Shown piece after piece: positions 28,364-37,719 of a stretch of 64,000 bases of DNA (the stretch's first letter is position 1; every line of letters begins with the position of its first letter). The DNA lies in contig NZ_CP072110.1 in assembly GCF_017638545.1 (NCBI RefSeq), positions 1,674,001 through 1,738,000 on the forward strand, given 5' to 3'. The stretch is from Psychrosphaera ytuae. GTDB taxonomy: Bacteria > Pseudomonadota > Gammaproteobacteria > Enterobacterales > Alteromonadaceae. Below the pieces are notes generated by a model. The model made no database searches. It was not told the origin of the DNA and saw nothing but the letters and a program-made list of their open reading frames with translations. The position numbers and the translations under genes are program-made.

Positions 28364-28397
28364 ACCGCCAATGAGACCACTCATTGGCGGTTTTTTT
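28364..28397 (+). terminator. Terminator after metJ
   Basis: Perfect 12-bp arms ACCGCCAATGAG and CTCATTGGCGGT with a four-base loop, followed by seven T residues. Confidence 0.92.
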
Positions 28398-28401
28398 ATG
28401 C

Positions 28402-29631
28402 CTACTTGGCAAGAGGAATTTGTGCAACCCCACTATCTACCGCAGCTTGCGCAACAGCTTTAGCTACTTTATCGAGTAACCTCGGGTCCATAGGCTTTGG
28501 AATAATGTATTGAGGGCCAAACTCTAGCTCATCAACACCTGCCGATTTTAATACCTCTGCAGGTACAGGTTCTTTAGCTAGGCTCCGAATAGCTTCAACA
28601 GCAGCCACTTTCATTTCATCGTTAATTGAAGTCGCTCGGACGTCTAATGCGCCTCTGAAAATAAAAGGAAAACACAAAACATTGTTTACTTGGTTTGGAT
28701 AATCAGAGCGACCTGTTGCCATGATTAAATCGTCGCGTTCTTTTAACGCGAGTTCAGGTTTGATTTCTGGATCTGGGTTCGAACAAGCAAAAACGACCGG
28801 ATTCGGTGCCATTAGTTTAAGAGCTTCAGGGGACAACAGATTTGCTCCAGACACACCAACAAACACGTCAGCTCCGGTAATAACGTCTTCCAACGTTCGT
28901 TTGTCGGTATTATTGGCAAATAACTCTTTGTACTCGTTAAGATCATCACGACGAGTGTGAATGACGCCTTTTCTGTCTAACATGTAAATGCGCTCACGCT
29001 GTGCGCCACACTTAATTAATAATTCCATACAAGCAATGGCCGCAGCACCTGCACCTAAGCATACAATTGTACAGTCAGGTAGGTTTTTACCTTGTATTTC
29101 TAATGCGTTGAGCATACCCGCAGCTGTAACTATCGCCGTGCCGTGCTGATCATCATGAAAAATAGGTACTTTACAGCGACGCTTTAACTCTTGCTCAATT
29201 TCGAAACACTCAGGTGCTTTAATGTCTTCAAGGTTGATACCACCAAATGAGTCAGCAATCGCGGCAACCGTGTTTATAAACTCATCAGTTGTTCGGTGAC
29301 TTACTTCAATGTCGAACGAGTCGATATTAGCAAAGCGTTTGAATAACAGCGCTTTGCCTTCCATCACAGGCTTACTTGCCAAAGGGCCTAAGTTTCCTAG
29401 ACCTAAAATTGCCGTACCGTTACTAATTACCGCAACTGTGTTGCCTTTTGCTGTGTACTTGTACGCATTATCTGGATCGGCAGCAATTTCTCTTACCGGC
29501 TCGGCGACACCAGGACTATATGCAAGAGCTAAGTCTCTGGCATTTTCGGCTGGCTTGGTAAGCGAAATACTAATTTTACCGGGAACCGGCTGGCTGTGAT
29601 AATCGAGTGCTTGCTGCTTAAAATCTGTCAT
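28402..29631 (-). CDS. Malic enzyme (short form)
   Basis: A 409-residue protein covering only the malic-enzyme catalytic and NAD(P)-binding domains, without the phosphotransacetylase-like extension of E. coli MaeB (759). Key blocks: LALAYSPGVAEP, NGTAILGLGNLGPLASKPVMEGK, the metal-site segment LEDIKAPECFEIE, FHDDQHGTAIV and the Rossmann loop CLGAGAAAIA. It oxidatively decarboxylates malate to pyruvate, yielding NADH or NADPH; cofactor preference is not certain from sequence. With the glyoxylate shunt upstream in the window it would help return C4 acids to pyruvate. Confidence 0.93.
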   Translation of the reverse strand: MTDFKQQALDYHSQPVPGKISISLTKPAENARDLALAYSPGVAEPVREIAADPDNAYKYTAKGNTVAVISNGTAILGLGNLGPLASKPVMEGKALLFKRFANIDSFDIEVSHRTTDEFINTVAAIADSFGGINLEDIKAPECFEIEQELKRRCKVPIFHDDQHGTAIVTAAGMLNALEIQGKNLPDCTIVCLGAGAAAIACMELLIKCGAQRERIYMLDRKGVIHTRRDDLNEYKELFANNTDKRTLEDVITGADVFVGVSGANLLSPEALKLMAPNPVVFACSNPDPEIKPELALKERDDLIMATGRSDYPNQVNNVLCFPFIFRGALDVRATSINDEMKVAAVEAIRSLAKEPVPAEVLKSAGVDELEFGPQYIIPKPMDPRLLDKVAKAVAQAAVDSGVAQIPLAK

Positions 29632-30006
29632 GGCGATACTTCCAAAGGCGTGAATGAGTTTTCCACTCTAGCCGATAAAATTATTAGACTCGACAACAAC
29701 TTACTGTTCAAAAACTCATCAGACCAGTTGGTTAAAAAATAACAACATTGATGAAATATACGACTAAAGTCGTAGATGGTTAAATCATATAAAAATTAGA
29801 GTAGTTACTTTAATTTGGTGAAACTTAAGCTAAAGATAACGATGAATAAACGATTTTAGCAGTCAATCGAAGCAGAAGAATATCAATTAAGAATGAAAGT
29901 TATTTACTACGGCCACAAAATCCGCCTCACTTCAGTTGAGGTCGGTTTTTGATAAAATGGCAATCACAAAACCCCATAAAGGGTACAAACTTGGGATTTC
30001 AGGCAC
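29632..30006. other. 375-bp gap with an orphan plus-strand terminator
   Basis: No convincing protein gene or tRNA is visible. The stretch holds the malic-enzyme leader, a small ACGAC/GTCGT hairpin near 29762, and a plus-strand terminator-like hairpin at 29922-29950 (CCGCCTCA, loop, TGAGGTCGG, five T residues). Both flanking genes point the other way, so that hairpin has no assigned transcript. A 19-codon frame running into the hairpin (29893-29952) has no good ribosome site. Confidence 0.5.
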
Positions 30007-30033
30007 AAAAAAAGCACCCGAAGGTGCTTTTTT
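30007..30033 (-). terminator. Terminator after rpmE
   Basis: Arms AAAAGCACC and GGTGCTTTT with a CGAA tetraloop, flanked by A- and T-runs on both sides, lie 16 bases beyond the rpmE stop. Confidence 0.88.
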
Positions 30034-30048
30034 CTGAAGGTACAAAAA

Positions 30049-30261
30049 TTACTTTTTGCCCAACATGCTGAAACGCTTCTTGAAGCGGTCAACACGACCA
30101 CCAGTGTCAACGTTACGTTGCTGACCTGTGTAGAACGGGTGACACGCAGAACAAACGTCTAAGTGTAAGTCTTTACATACTGTAGAACGAGTAACGAACT
30201 TGTTACCACAAGAACAAGATACGTTGATTTCTTCGTACTTAGGGTGGATATCTTTTTGCAT
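30049..30261 (-). CDS. rpmE: 50S ribosomal protein L31, zinc form
   Basis: A 70-residue L31 with the four zinc-binding cysteines (positions 16, 18, 37 and 40, in VSCSCGNKF and CSACHPFYTG). This is the C-plus form that is replaced by a C-minus paralogue under zinc starvation in many bacteria. The neighbouring divergent priA (beyond a small secreted-protein gene) repeats the enterobacterial rpmE-priA order. The terminator follows directly. Confidence 0.97.
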   Translation of the reverse strand: MQKDIHPKYEEINVSCSCGNKFVTRSTVCKDLHLDVCSACHPFYTGQQRNVDTGGRVDRFKKRFSMLGKK

Positions 30262-30384
30262 GGGATTACCTCATTGGGCCGTATCGCCATCCGGTCACCT
30301 AAAAATGTGCCGAATACCATACGAGATTAATATAAATTTAAGGGCGCGAATTATAAATGGTATAGAGCAAAGATCAAGCACTAA

Positions 30385-30723
30385 TTAACGTCTAGCGTGA
30401 CGCTTGTTTTCTTGCGCTTTGTGGATCTGTGCCACCTGCTCTGGGTTTAGATAAATACTGCTGCCTGGGTAAGGCTGACCAAACTGATAATTCCAATTGG
30501 CAGGCTGAAACTCTGAAACTAAGCGATTGACTCGGTTACATAATTTGTTTTTAGGTCGAAAACCAAGACGCTTTTCGTATTGTTTTAAAAAGTTATCTTC
30601 TACTTGCTCAAAAGCAAGAATACAATAACCTTCAGTTGAATAGATGCGAGCCTCTTTTGCCTCTGTTACAATCGAAACCGTACCTATCAATATTGCAATT
30701 AAAACACTAACTAGAAAACGCAT
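30385..30723 (-). CDS. Small secreted hypothetical protein
   Basis: A 112-residue protein with a clear signal peptide (MRFLVSVLIAILIGTVSIVTEAKEA, likely cleaved near residue 22). The mature part has two Cys residues (GYCIL and KLCNRV), which could form a disulphide, and a basic C-terminus. No family is recognised. It is divergent from priA with a 103-bp gap and precedes rpmE on the same strand by 123 bp. Confidence 0.7.
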   Translation of the reverse strand: MRFLVSVLIAILIGTVSIVTEAKEARIYSTEGYCILAFEQVEDNFLKQYEKRLGFRPKNKLCNRVNRLVSEFQPANWNYQFGQPYPGSSIYLNPEQVAQIHKAQENKRHARR

Positions 30724-30826
30724 GTTGACCCTACTTGACCCGTATTTAGGAAAAGCTTAATTTATAACATTGTCAAGGTAAGTGATTGTTCACTTGTTGT
30801 CAAGCGTAGCAAAGGCCTGCATATAA

Positions 30827-33085
30827 ATGACCTTATTTTCAGAACCCATTCTTCATGTCGCATTACCGGTTCCGCTGCGCCGTCTGTTTGACTATGCTTT
30901 TCCTGCTGGCTTTGACAATCAAGTTGATGAAAAAGTTCAAAGTTTTTCTGCAGAAACTAAATTTGATCAGTTAGTTGGTCGCCGAGTTGTTGTTCCTTTC
31001 GGTCGTCAAACTTTAATCGGCGTAGTAATTAAGGCTGATCACAATACAGACCAAGATCTGAGTAAATTAAAAGCGGCGCTTGAAATCTTAGACGACGAAC
31101 CGACCATAAACCCTGAACAAATGGCGTTACTCGAATGGGCCAGCAAGTACTATCAGCACCCAATCGGTGACGTGTATTCTGCGGCTATTCCTGGAGCCCT
31201 TCGTACAAACAAAGCTATCATCGACTTATTGCCTAAAGTGTTGGTGAAAACAGATGAGTTTCCCGCTCGGAAAGAATTAAATAAAAATGCCAAGCAGCTA
31301 TTAAAACTGCATGATTTATTAACGGAAGAACCAAGTACATCAGGATTTAGTCTTTCTAGAGCTAACTTAACTGAACGTGAAGTACCTAGTACTACAATTA
31401 AAAAATTTGTCGATAATGAATGGGCCCAGTGGCAAACAGCGCATACTTCTGAGGTCACTGTTACAGAACAAGATTTAAATGAAGGCCTACAGCTAAACAC
31501 CGAACAAGCCCTAGCTGTAACTGCGATAAACTCAGCCGAGCACTACCAAGGGTTCTTGCTCGATGGCGTAACAGGTAGTGGTAAAACAGAAGTGTATTTA
31601 CAGGCCATCGCCAGCAGACTGCTCAAACAACAACAAGTGTTAGTTTGTGTGCCAGAAATAGGCCTGACACCACAAACGATCGCACGTTTTCAAAAGCGTT
31701 TTAATGTACCTATTGCTTTATGGCATTCCGCCATGACGGACAAACAGCGCTTCGAAACATGGCAACAGTGTCGCTCAGGAACAGCTCGAATCGTTATAGC
31801 GACACGCTCAGGGATTTTTTTGCCGTTTAAATCACTCGGAATGATCATCATCGATGAAGAACACGATGCTTCATTCAAACAACAAGATGGTTTTAGATAC
31901 CACTGCCGAAGCATGGCCTTGTACCGTGCACATAGATTAAACATTCCTGTTGTATTGGGCTCTGCAACACCAAGTTTAGAAACGTTGCAAAATGTCGAAC
32001 AAAACAAATTTAGTCTGCTCGAATTAAGGCAACGTGCCGGGGGAAGTCAACTACCGACGATGCGCTTGCTTGATTTAAATCGTTGCCAAAGCCAAGCGGC
32101 CATTGGCCAGCCATTGTTAGACGAAATCAGCCAACAGTTAAAGAATGGCCATCAGGTCATGTTATTTATCAATCGACGCGGCTTTGCACCAGTATTAATG
32201 TGTGAAGAGTGTCATTGGTTAACTGAATGTAGCCGCTGTAGTAGCTTTACTACCTTCCATCGTGGCTCAGGGCTGCTAATTTGCCACCACTGTGGTTTTC
32301 AACATCCCACCTTAAAACAGTGTTTGGGATGTGGTTCTACTCGTTTAACACCGGTTGGGGTCGGAACCGAACAAATCGACCTGCAACTCAAAGAGCTTTT
32401 TCCAAATGTTGACGTTGTCCGTCTTGATCGTGACAGTACCAGTAAAAAAGGTGAGTTTGACGACAAGCTCAACCTCATTAATCAAGGCAAGCCGATGATC
32501 ATTGTCGGTACCCAAATGATTGCTAAAGGCCACCATTTTCCCAACGTCAGTTTAGTTGGTATTGTCGATGTCGACGGCGCCCTATTTAGTAGTGACTTTA
32601 GGGCACCTGAAAAACTAGCCCAACTTGTTGTTCAAGTCGCTGGCCGTGCGGGCCGAGGATCCATTAAAGGCCAAGTCTGGTTGCAAACCAAGTTTCCCGA
32701 ACATCCAGTGATCCAAGATTTGGTCAACAATGAATATCGTGATTTTGCCAAATACGCTCTAAATGAACGTAAAATGCTCAAGTTACCTCCCTACTCTCAT
32801 CAAATCATAATAAGAGCAGAGTCGACTCACAATCAATTAGGTCACGAGTGGCTTGCTGGGCTCGCGCATTACTTGCAAGATTATGAGGGCCTGTTAATGT
32901 TGGGACCTACACCTGCACCAATGACCAGAAAAGCAGGTAAATTTAGACATATGCTCACGATCCAGAGTGAATCTCGGCCATATTTACACAAATTGGTCAA
33001 TTGGTTGTTAGAGAACTTGGATACCATCCAAAAGGATAATAGAATCCGCTGGACGGTTGATGTTGATCCTATCGATGTCAGCTAA
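30827..33085 (+). CDS. priA: Primosomal replication restart helicase PriA
   Basis: A 752-residue PriA. It has the N-terminal 3'-DNA-binding domain (ILHVALPVPLRRLFDYAF), Walker A LLDGVTGSGKTEVYLQAI, the DEEHD box, and two zinc-binding Cys clusters (CEECHWLTECSRC and CHHCGFQHPTLKQCLGC), followed by helicase lobe 2 (VGTQMIAKGHHFPNV, QVAGRAGRG). It reloads the replisome at collapsed forks. Followed by ftsN and hslVU, as in E. coli but without cytR between. Confidence 0.97.
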   Translation: MTLFSEPILHVALPVPLRRLFDYAFPAGFDNQVDEKVQSFSAETKFDQLVGRRVVVPFGRQTLIGVVIKADHNTDQDLSKLKAALEILDDEPTINPEQMALLEWASKYYQHPIGDVYSAAIPGALRTNKAIIDLLPKVLVKTDEFPARKELNKNAKQLLKLHDLLTEEPSTSGFSLSRANLTEREVPSTTIKKFVDNEWAQWQTAHTSEVTVTEQDLNEGLQLNTEQALAVTAINSAEHYQGFLLDGVTGSGKTEVYLQAIASRLLKQQQVLVCVPEIGLTPQTIARFQKRFNVPIALWHSAMTDKQRFETWQQCRSGTARIVIATRSGIFLPFKSLGMIIIDEEHDASFKQQDGFRYHCRSMALYRAHRLNIPVVLGSATPSLETLQNVEQNKFSLLELRQRAGGSQLPTMRLLDLNRCQSQAAIGQPLLDEISQQLKNGHQVMLFINRRGFAPVLMCEECHWLTECSRCSSFTTFHRGSGLLICHHCGFQHPTLKQCLGCGSTRLTPVGVGTEQIDLQLKELFPNVDVVRLDRDSTSKKGEFDDKLNLINQGKPMIIVGTQMIAKGHHFPNVSLVGIVDVDGALFSSDFRAPEKLAQLVVQVAGRAGRGSIKGQVWLQTKFPEHPVIQDLVNNEYRDFAKYALNERKMLKLPPYSHQIIIRAESTHNQLGHEWLAGLAHYLQDYEGLLMLGPTPAPMTRKAGKFRHMLTIQSESRPYLHKLVNWLLENLDTIQKDNRIRWTVDVDPIDVS

Positions 33086-33158
33086 TTGAGAATGTAATTA
33101 TTTAAAATGTAATTTTTTACATTGTTTTATCGATGTCATTATTAAGGCTCCCTGCCCC

Positions 33159-33704
33159 ATGAAAAATAAAGATTTTGTTGGTTCGAAAAAACGAAACACT
33201 CGCGCCAAACCAGAAGCACCAGCTCGTCGCCCTTTCCCGGTTGTTAAGTTTTTGGTTGTCATTTTGTTAGTCGCTGGTTTTGTATTTGGCTTAAACTACA
33301 TCCAAGGCGACTCTGAAGCGTTTAAACAAGAGCAAGAACAGCCACAAGTTACACCGAAGAAAAAGACCCAAAAACACATTCCTCCCCCACCAGAAGACGA
33401 AGAGTGGGAGTTTATTGAAGAATTAGAAAACAAAAGTGTCCAAGTCGAAACCGAAGAACTCGAAGACAAAGGACCGTTTAAGATGCAATGCGCTAGTTTC
33501 CGAAGTGAAGAAGACGCAGAGCAACTCAAAGCCAAAATTGCGTTTACTGGGTTCGAGTCCCAAGTACACAAAACCCAGGGTACCTCAGGTGTCTGGTACA
33601 AAGTTGTACTGGGCCCCTTTGACCGTAAACGCGATGCAGAAAAAACCCGTCATATCCTAAAGCGAAATGACATTCGCGGTTGTCAAATTTGGCTGTGGCG
33701 TTAA
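33159..33704 (+). CDS. ftsN: Cell division protein FtsN (SPOR domain)
   Basis: A 181-residue bitopic protein: basic cytosolic tail (KNKDFVGSKKRNTRAK), one membrane helix at about residues 27-45, a Pro/Glu-rich periplasmic linker, and a C-terminal SPOR domain (FKMQCASFRSEEDAEQL to the end) that binds denuded glycan at the septum. E. coli FtsN is 319 residues, so the linker is much shorter here. The position between priA and hslVU is the conserved ftsN site and decides the name; otherwise it would only be called a SPOR-domain protein. Confidence 0.88.
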   Translation: MKNKDFVGSKKRNTRAKPEAPARRPFPVVKFLVVILLVAGFVFGLNYIQGDSEAFKQEQEQPQVTPKKKTQKHIPPPPEDEEWEFIEELENKSVQVETEELEDKGPFKMQCASFRSEEDAEQLKAKIAFTGFESQVHKTQGTSGVWYKVVLGPFDRKRDAEKTRHILKRNDIRGCQIWLWR

Positions 33705-33777
33705 TCAATAACGCCACTTGAAATCCTCGCAAACAGCCCTACATAAGCTAGACTAATCAAAAAATCTGGAGTGGATA

Positions 33778-34296
33778 ATGACCACAATTGTTTCCGTACG
33801 ACGCGGTGATAAAGTCGTACTTGGCGGTGATGGCCAAGTGTCTCTTGGTAATACAGTTATGAAAGGCAACGCTGTCAAAGTCCGCCGTTTATATCGAGGC
33901 AAAGTACTTGCTGGTTTTGCCGGTGGTACTGCTGATGCCTTTACACTATTTGAAAAGTTTGAAGCCAAGCTCGAAATGCATCAAGGTCATCTAACAAAGG
34001 CCGCTGTTGAACTCGCTAAGGACTGGCGTACTGACAAAATGTTACGCAAATTAGAGGCTTTACTTGCCGTTGCTGACGAAACTGCCAGTCTCATCATTTC
34101 TGGTAACGGTGATGTCATTCAACCAGAGCACGACTTGATTGCGATTGGTTCGGGTGGTCCATTTGCCCAAGCCGCTGCGACCGCACTTATCGAAAACACC
34201 GATTTGAGTGCCCGTGATATCGTCGAAAAAAGTTTGAACATCGCTGGCTCGATTTGTGTATTCACTAACACAAACTTGGCGATTGAAGAGCTATAA
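33778..34296 (+). CDS. hslV: HslV protease subunit
   Basis: A 172-residue peptidase with the N-terminal nucleophile Thr2 exposed after Met removal (MTTIVSVRRGDKVVLGGDGQ), and GNAVKVRRLY. It forms the double hexamer core of the HslUV heat-shock protease. hslU follows 53 bp downstream in the same direction. Length matches E. coli HslV (176). Confidence 0.98.
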   Translation: MTTIVSVRRGDKVVLGGDGQVSLGNTVMKGNAVKVRRLYRGKVLAGFAGGTADAFTLFEKFEAKLEMHQGHLTKAAVELAKDWRTDKMLRKLEALLAVADETASLIISGNGDVIQPEHDLIAIGSGGPFAQAAATALIENTDLSARDIVEKSLNIAGSICVFTNTNLAIEEL

Positions 34297-34349
34297 GCCA
34301 AGCCCAACGATTTAATTACAAGATAGAATTTAACAATAAAGGGTATTCC

Positions 34350-35684
34350 ATGTCTGCAATGACCCCAAGAGAAATTGTTCACGAATTAGACCAACATATT
34401 ATCGGTCAGAACGATGCCAAACGAGCTGTTGCCATCGCATTGCGTAACCGCTGGCGTCGCATGCAGCTAGAACCGACGCTGCGCACAGAAGTGACACCAA
34501 AAAACATTCTGATGATTGGTCCAACAGGTGTTGGTAAAACAGAAATTGCTCGACGCTTAGCTAAATTAGCCAACGCTCCATTCATCAAAGTAGAAGCGAC
34601 TAAGTTCACCGAAGTGGGTTATGTCGGTAAAGAAGTTGAGTCGATCATTCGTGATCTCACCGAAATCTCGGTTAAATTAACCCGTGAAAGCGCAATCGAG
34701 AAAAACAAATACAAAGCGGAAGAACTAGCTGAAGAGCGTATTTTAGATGCTTTGTTGCCGCCGGCTCGAGACAGCTTTGGTCAAGTTGTCGACAACGAAC
34801 AACCAGAAAGCTCAACTCGCCAAGTGTTGCGCAAACGTTTACGCCAAGGCGAATTGGATGACAAAGAGATCGAAATCGATTTAGCCGAAAAAGAAATCGG
34901 TGTTGAGATCATGGCTCCTCCAGGCATGGAAGAAATGACCTCACAGCTTCAAGGCATGTTCCAAAACCTATCAGGTGGCAAAACCAAAACTCGTAAATTA
35001 AAAGTCGGTGCGGCATACAAGTTATTAGTAGATGAAGAAGCCGCTAAGCTGATCAACAACGATGACCTAAAAGAACAAGCCATTGAAGCCGTAGAACAAA
35101 ACGGTATCGTCTTTATCGACGAAATCGATAAGATTTGTAAGCGTGAAGGTGCCAACAGTGCCGATGTTTCACGCGAAGGGGTTCAACGTGACTTGTTACC
35201 ACTTGTAGAAGGTTCGACGGTTTCAACCAAGTACGGCATGGTCAAAACCGACCACATGTTGTTCATTGCTTCAGGCGCGTTCCAGATGAGCAAACCTTCT
35301 GATCTTATTCCTGAGCTACAAGGCCGTTTGCCTATTCGCGTTGAGTTGAATGCCCTTACTCCTGAAGATTTTGAGCGCATTCTTACCGAACCTAACGCAT
35401 CACTCACTGAGCAGTACATTGCTTTATTAGCAACAGAAGGTGTTACGGTTAGCTTTAGCGAAGATGGCATCAAGCAAATCGCACAAGCTGCCTTTAAGGT
35501 AAATGAAAAGAACGAGAACATTGGTGCACGTCGTTTGCACACTGTACTTGAGCGTTTGATGGAAGAGATTTCATTCAACGCGTCGGATAAAACCGGTGAG
35601 ACCTTTGTTATCGATGCCGAATTCGTTAAATCTAATTTAGACGAAGTCGTAGAAGATGAAGACTTGAGTAAGTTTATTTTGTAA
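34350..35684 (+). CDS. hslU: HslU unfoldase ATPase
   Basis: A 444-residue AAA+ protein. It has Walker A MIGPTGVGKTEIARRLA, the GYVGKEVE pore loop, an inserted I domain (residues about 110-230), Walker B GIVFIDEIDKI, sensor and C-terminal elements including ENIGARRLHTVLERL. It unfolds substrates for HslV. Heat-shock control by sigma-32 is known for this operon in E. coli; I did not confirm a sigma-32 promoter here. A terminator follows. Confidence 0.98.
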   Translation: MSAMTPREIVHELDQHIIGQNDAKRAVAIALRNRWRRMQLEPTLRTEVTPKNILMIGPTGVGKTEIARRLAKLANAPFIKVEATKFTEVGYVGKEVESIIRDLTEISVKLTRESAIEKNKYKAEELAEERILDALLPPARDSFGQVVDNEQPESSTRQVLRKRLRQGELDDKEIEIDLAEKEIGVEIMAPPGMEEMTSQLQGMFQNLSGGKTKTRKLKVGAAYKLLVDEEAAKLINNDDLKEQAIEAVEQNGIVFIDEIDKICKREGANSADVSREGVQRDLLPLVEGSTVSTKYGMVKTDHMLFIASGAFQMSKPSDLIPELQGRLPIRVELNALTPEDFERILTEPNASLTEQYIALLATEGVTVSFSEDGIKQIAQAAFKVNEKNENIGARRLHTVLERLMEEISFNASDKTGETFVIDAEFVKSNLDEVVEDEDLSKFIL

Positions 35685-35702
35685 CACTTACCTTAACGCC
35701 AT

Positions 35703-35738
35703 AAAAGCCGCCGTTTTGTTTAAACCGCGGCTTTTTTT
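35703..35738 (+). terminator. Terminator after hslU
   Basis: Arms AAAAGCCGC and GCGGCTTTT enclose a 15-base loop, and the T-run extends to seven T residues. Confidence 0.82.
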
Positions 35739-35811
35739 ATGCCAGCATTAAAAATTGTGTTAGGGTTTTGATGCTCGGTCACAAATTGTACAGAGTCAAA
35801 GAAGGAAAAGT

Positions 35812-36648
35812 ATGAAAATACGATTTTTTGGCAATCGCGCTGGTATTCCGGTACCAGGACCTAACACCAACAAATACGGTGGCAATACCTATTGTTTTGT
35901 TGTTTCTAATGAAGCGGGACAGCAATTGGTCATTAACGCGGGATCAGGTATTCGCCTGGCAAGCACACTATTTCAACAAAATTCCATTAACGGAATCCAT
36001 TTACTTCTGAGCCAAAACCATTGGGATCACATTCAAGGCTTTCCGTTTTTTGAACCTATATACGACCGGCACAAGACCTTATTTATCTATCCGCCCGACC
36101 AAAATGATCACCACGAAACCGCCATCATGGAACAAATGGCAAAAAGTTTTAGTGCGACTAAATTTCATCAACTACCAGCCACAATCACCATCAAAAAAAC
36201 GCGATTTGAGGGCGTAGAACCAGTTGAGGTCAATGGCTTTAATGTTCAAAGCATACAGGTAAACCACCCTGAGGGTGGCAGTGCATTCAAAATCGAAGCC
36301 GATGGAAAAACCCTAATCATAGTAACCAACAATGAGTTATTTGCACCGACGTCTCATTGTTTTCATGAGTTTGAAGAGTGGAGCTTATTTTGTAGTGGAG
36401 CTGATTTGTTGTTACACGATGGCCGCTTTATGAATCACGAAATGGTTAACAAAATTGGTCAAGGTCACAGCTGTATAGATGATGCCATGAAACTAGCAAC
36501 AGCAGCAGAAATAGGTATGTTAGGAATTATCGGTCACGATCCAAATACCGATGATGAGATGATTGATCAGATAACTCAATCGCTATTCGAGCAGCGGCCA
36601 GAGTTTAGTTTTTTCTTCGCAAAAGAAGGCCGAACCATGTACGTCTAA
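35812..36648 (+). CDS. MBL-fold protein with altered metal site
   Basis: A 278-residue metallo-beta-lactamase-fold protein of the group opening GIPVPGPNTNKYGGNT. The usual THxHWDH block reads SQNHWDHIQGFPFF: the first His is Gln68 while His70, Asp72 and His73 remain. The usual DAGTG loop reads NAGSG, and a TDxE-type block reads TNNE. His152, Asp203, His219 and His242 are kept. It may bind one metal or be a non-catalytic sensor; the family's substrates are diverse, some members being joined to response regulators or cyclic-nucleotide domains. It stands alone after hslU, convergent with gpsA. Confidence 0.8.
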   Translation: MKIRFFGNRAGIPVPGPNTNKYGGNTYCFVVSNEAGQQLVINAGSGIRLASTLFQQNSINGIHLLLSQNHWDHIQGFPFFEPIYDRHKTLFIYPPDQNDHHETAIMEQMAKSFSATKFHQLPATITIKKTRFEGVEPVEVNGFNVQSIQVNHPEGGSAFKIEADGKTLIIVTNNELFAPTSHCFHEFEEWSLFCSGADLLLHDGRFMNHEMVNKIGQGHSCIDDAMKLATAAEIGMLGIIGHDPNTDDEMIDQITQSLFEQRPEFSFFFAKEGRTMYV

Positions 36649-36684
36649 ATCGATGTACTACTATTCGGCCAGTCTTTTATTGAA

Positions 36685-37713
36685 TTAACACAAGTTGTTT
36701 TCGCTTTTAGGATCGCGTGCCAACAGAGCCATTGCAGCATGAGCGGCTGGTTTTTGTTGGTATAACACTTGATAGATTTGCTCAGTGATAGGCATTTCTA
36801 CGCCTGTTCTCTCAGCAAGCATGAACACTTCTTTGGTATTGCGGTAACCTTCGACTACCTGACCAATTTCTGTCATAGCTTCATCGACAGACTGGCCTTT
36901 ACCTAGCGCTAGTCCAAAACGGCGATTACGAGACTGGTTGTCGGTACAAGTCAGTACCAAGTCACCCAATCCTGCCATGCCCATTAACGACTGAGGATCT
37001 GCGCCTAACGCCGATGCCAATCGCATCATTTCAGCCAGGCCACGGGTGATAAGCGCTGTACGAGCATTTGCACCAAAACCAATGCCATCGGCCATACCGG
37101 CACCAATAGCGATAACATTTTTAACTGCACCGCCTAGCTGTACTGCAATAAAATCATTATTGCTATACACCCTAAATTTGCGTTCGCAATGTAATAAAGC
37201 ACAAAGCTCCAGAGCAAACTCTTCGTTTTCAGAAGAACAAGAGATGGCTGTTGGCAGTCCAGCTACCATTTCTTTGGCAAACGTTGGTCCAGACAAAACA
37301 GCATAAGCTGGCTGTTCGCCTAGTACGTCTTTAGCTACGTCTTGGAGTAATCGACCTGTCTCAGGATCAAGGCCTTTAGTCGCCCAGCAAAGTTTGATGT
37401 CAGGTTCGTCACTCGGAAATAAAGGTTTGATTTGGTGTAGTAAGTCAGCAAATACGTGGCTTGGCACAACCACTAAGTGAATGTCCGCGTTTTGTACCGC
37501 TTCTTTTAGATCAGATGTAACTTCTAATGATTTTGGAAAAGTCGCACCGGGTAAGTATTTACTGTTCTCTCTACTCGCTTGCATGTCCGCGACTTGTTGC
37601 TCATCACGGCCCCACATAATCACTGGGTGGCCATTTCGGGCAAAACAAAACGCAAGAGCGGTGCCATAAGACCCCGCTCCCAATACTGCGATTTTATATT
37701 TACGCATGCTCAT
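36685..37713 (-). CDS. gpsA: Glycerol-3-phosphate dehydrogenase (NAD(P)+)
   Basis: A 342-residue enzyme with the N-terminal dinucleotide loop VLGAGSYGTALA, the GPTFAKEM and GAVKNVIAIGAGMADG blocks (catalytic Lys) and the C-terminal helical domain. It makes sn-glycerol-3-phosphate from dihydroxyacetone phosphate for phospholipid synthesis. It is the last gene of yibN-grxC-secB-gpsA, seven bases after secB, the same order as in E. coli. Confidence 0.97.
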   Translation of the reverse strand: MSMRKYKIAVLGAGSYGTALAFCFARNGHPVIMWGRDEQQVADMQASRENSKYLPGATFPKSLEVTSDLKEAVQNADIHLVVVPSHVFADLLHQIKPLFPSDEPDIKLCWATKGLDPETGRLLQDVAKDVLGEQPAYAVLSGPTFAKEMVAGLPTAISCSSENEEFALELCALLHCERKFRVYSNNDFIAVQLGGAVKNVIAIGAGMADGIGFGANARTALITRGLAEMMRLASALGADPQSLMGMAGLGDLVLTCTDNQSRNRRFGLALGKGQSVDEAMTEIGQVVEGYRNTKEVFMLAERTGVEMPITEQIYQVLYQQKPAAHAAMALLARDPKSENNLC

Positions 37714-37719
37714 GATGAA

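Noticed and set aside
29893..29952. A 19-codon frame ending in a terminator-like hairpin
   Set aside because: There is no clear ribosome site and no downstream gene on that strand for a leader peptide to control.
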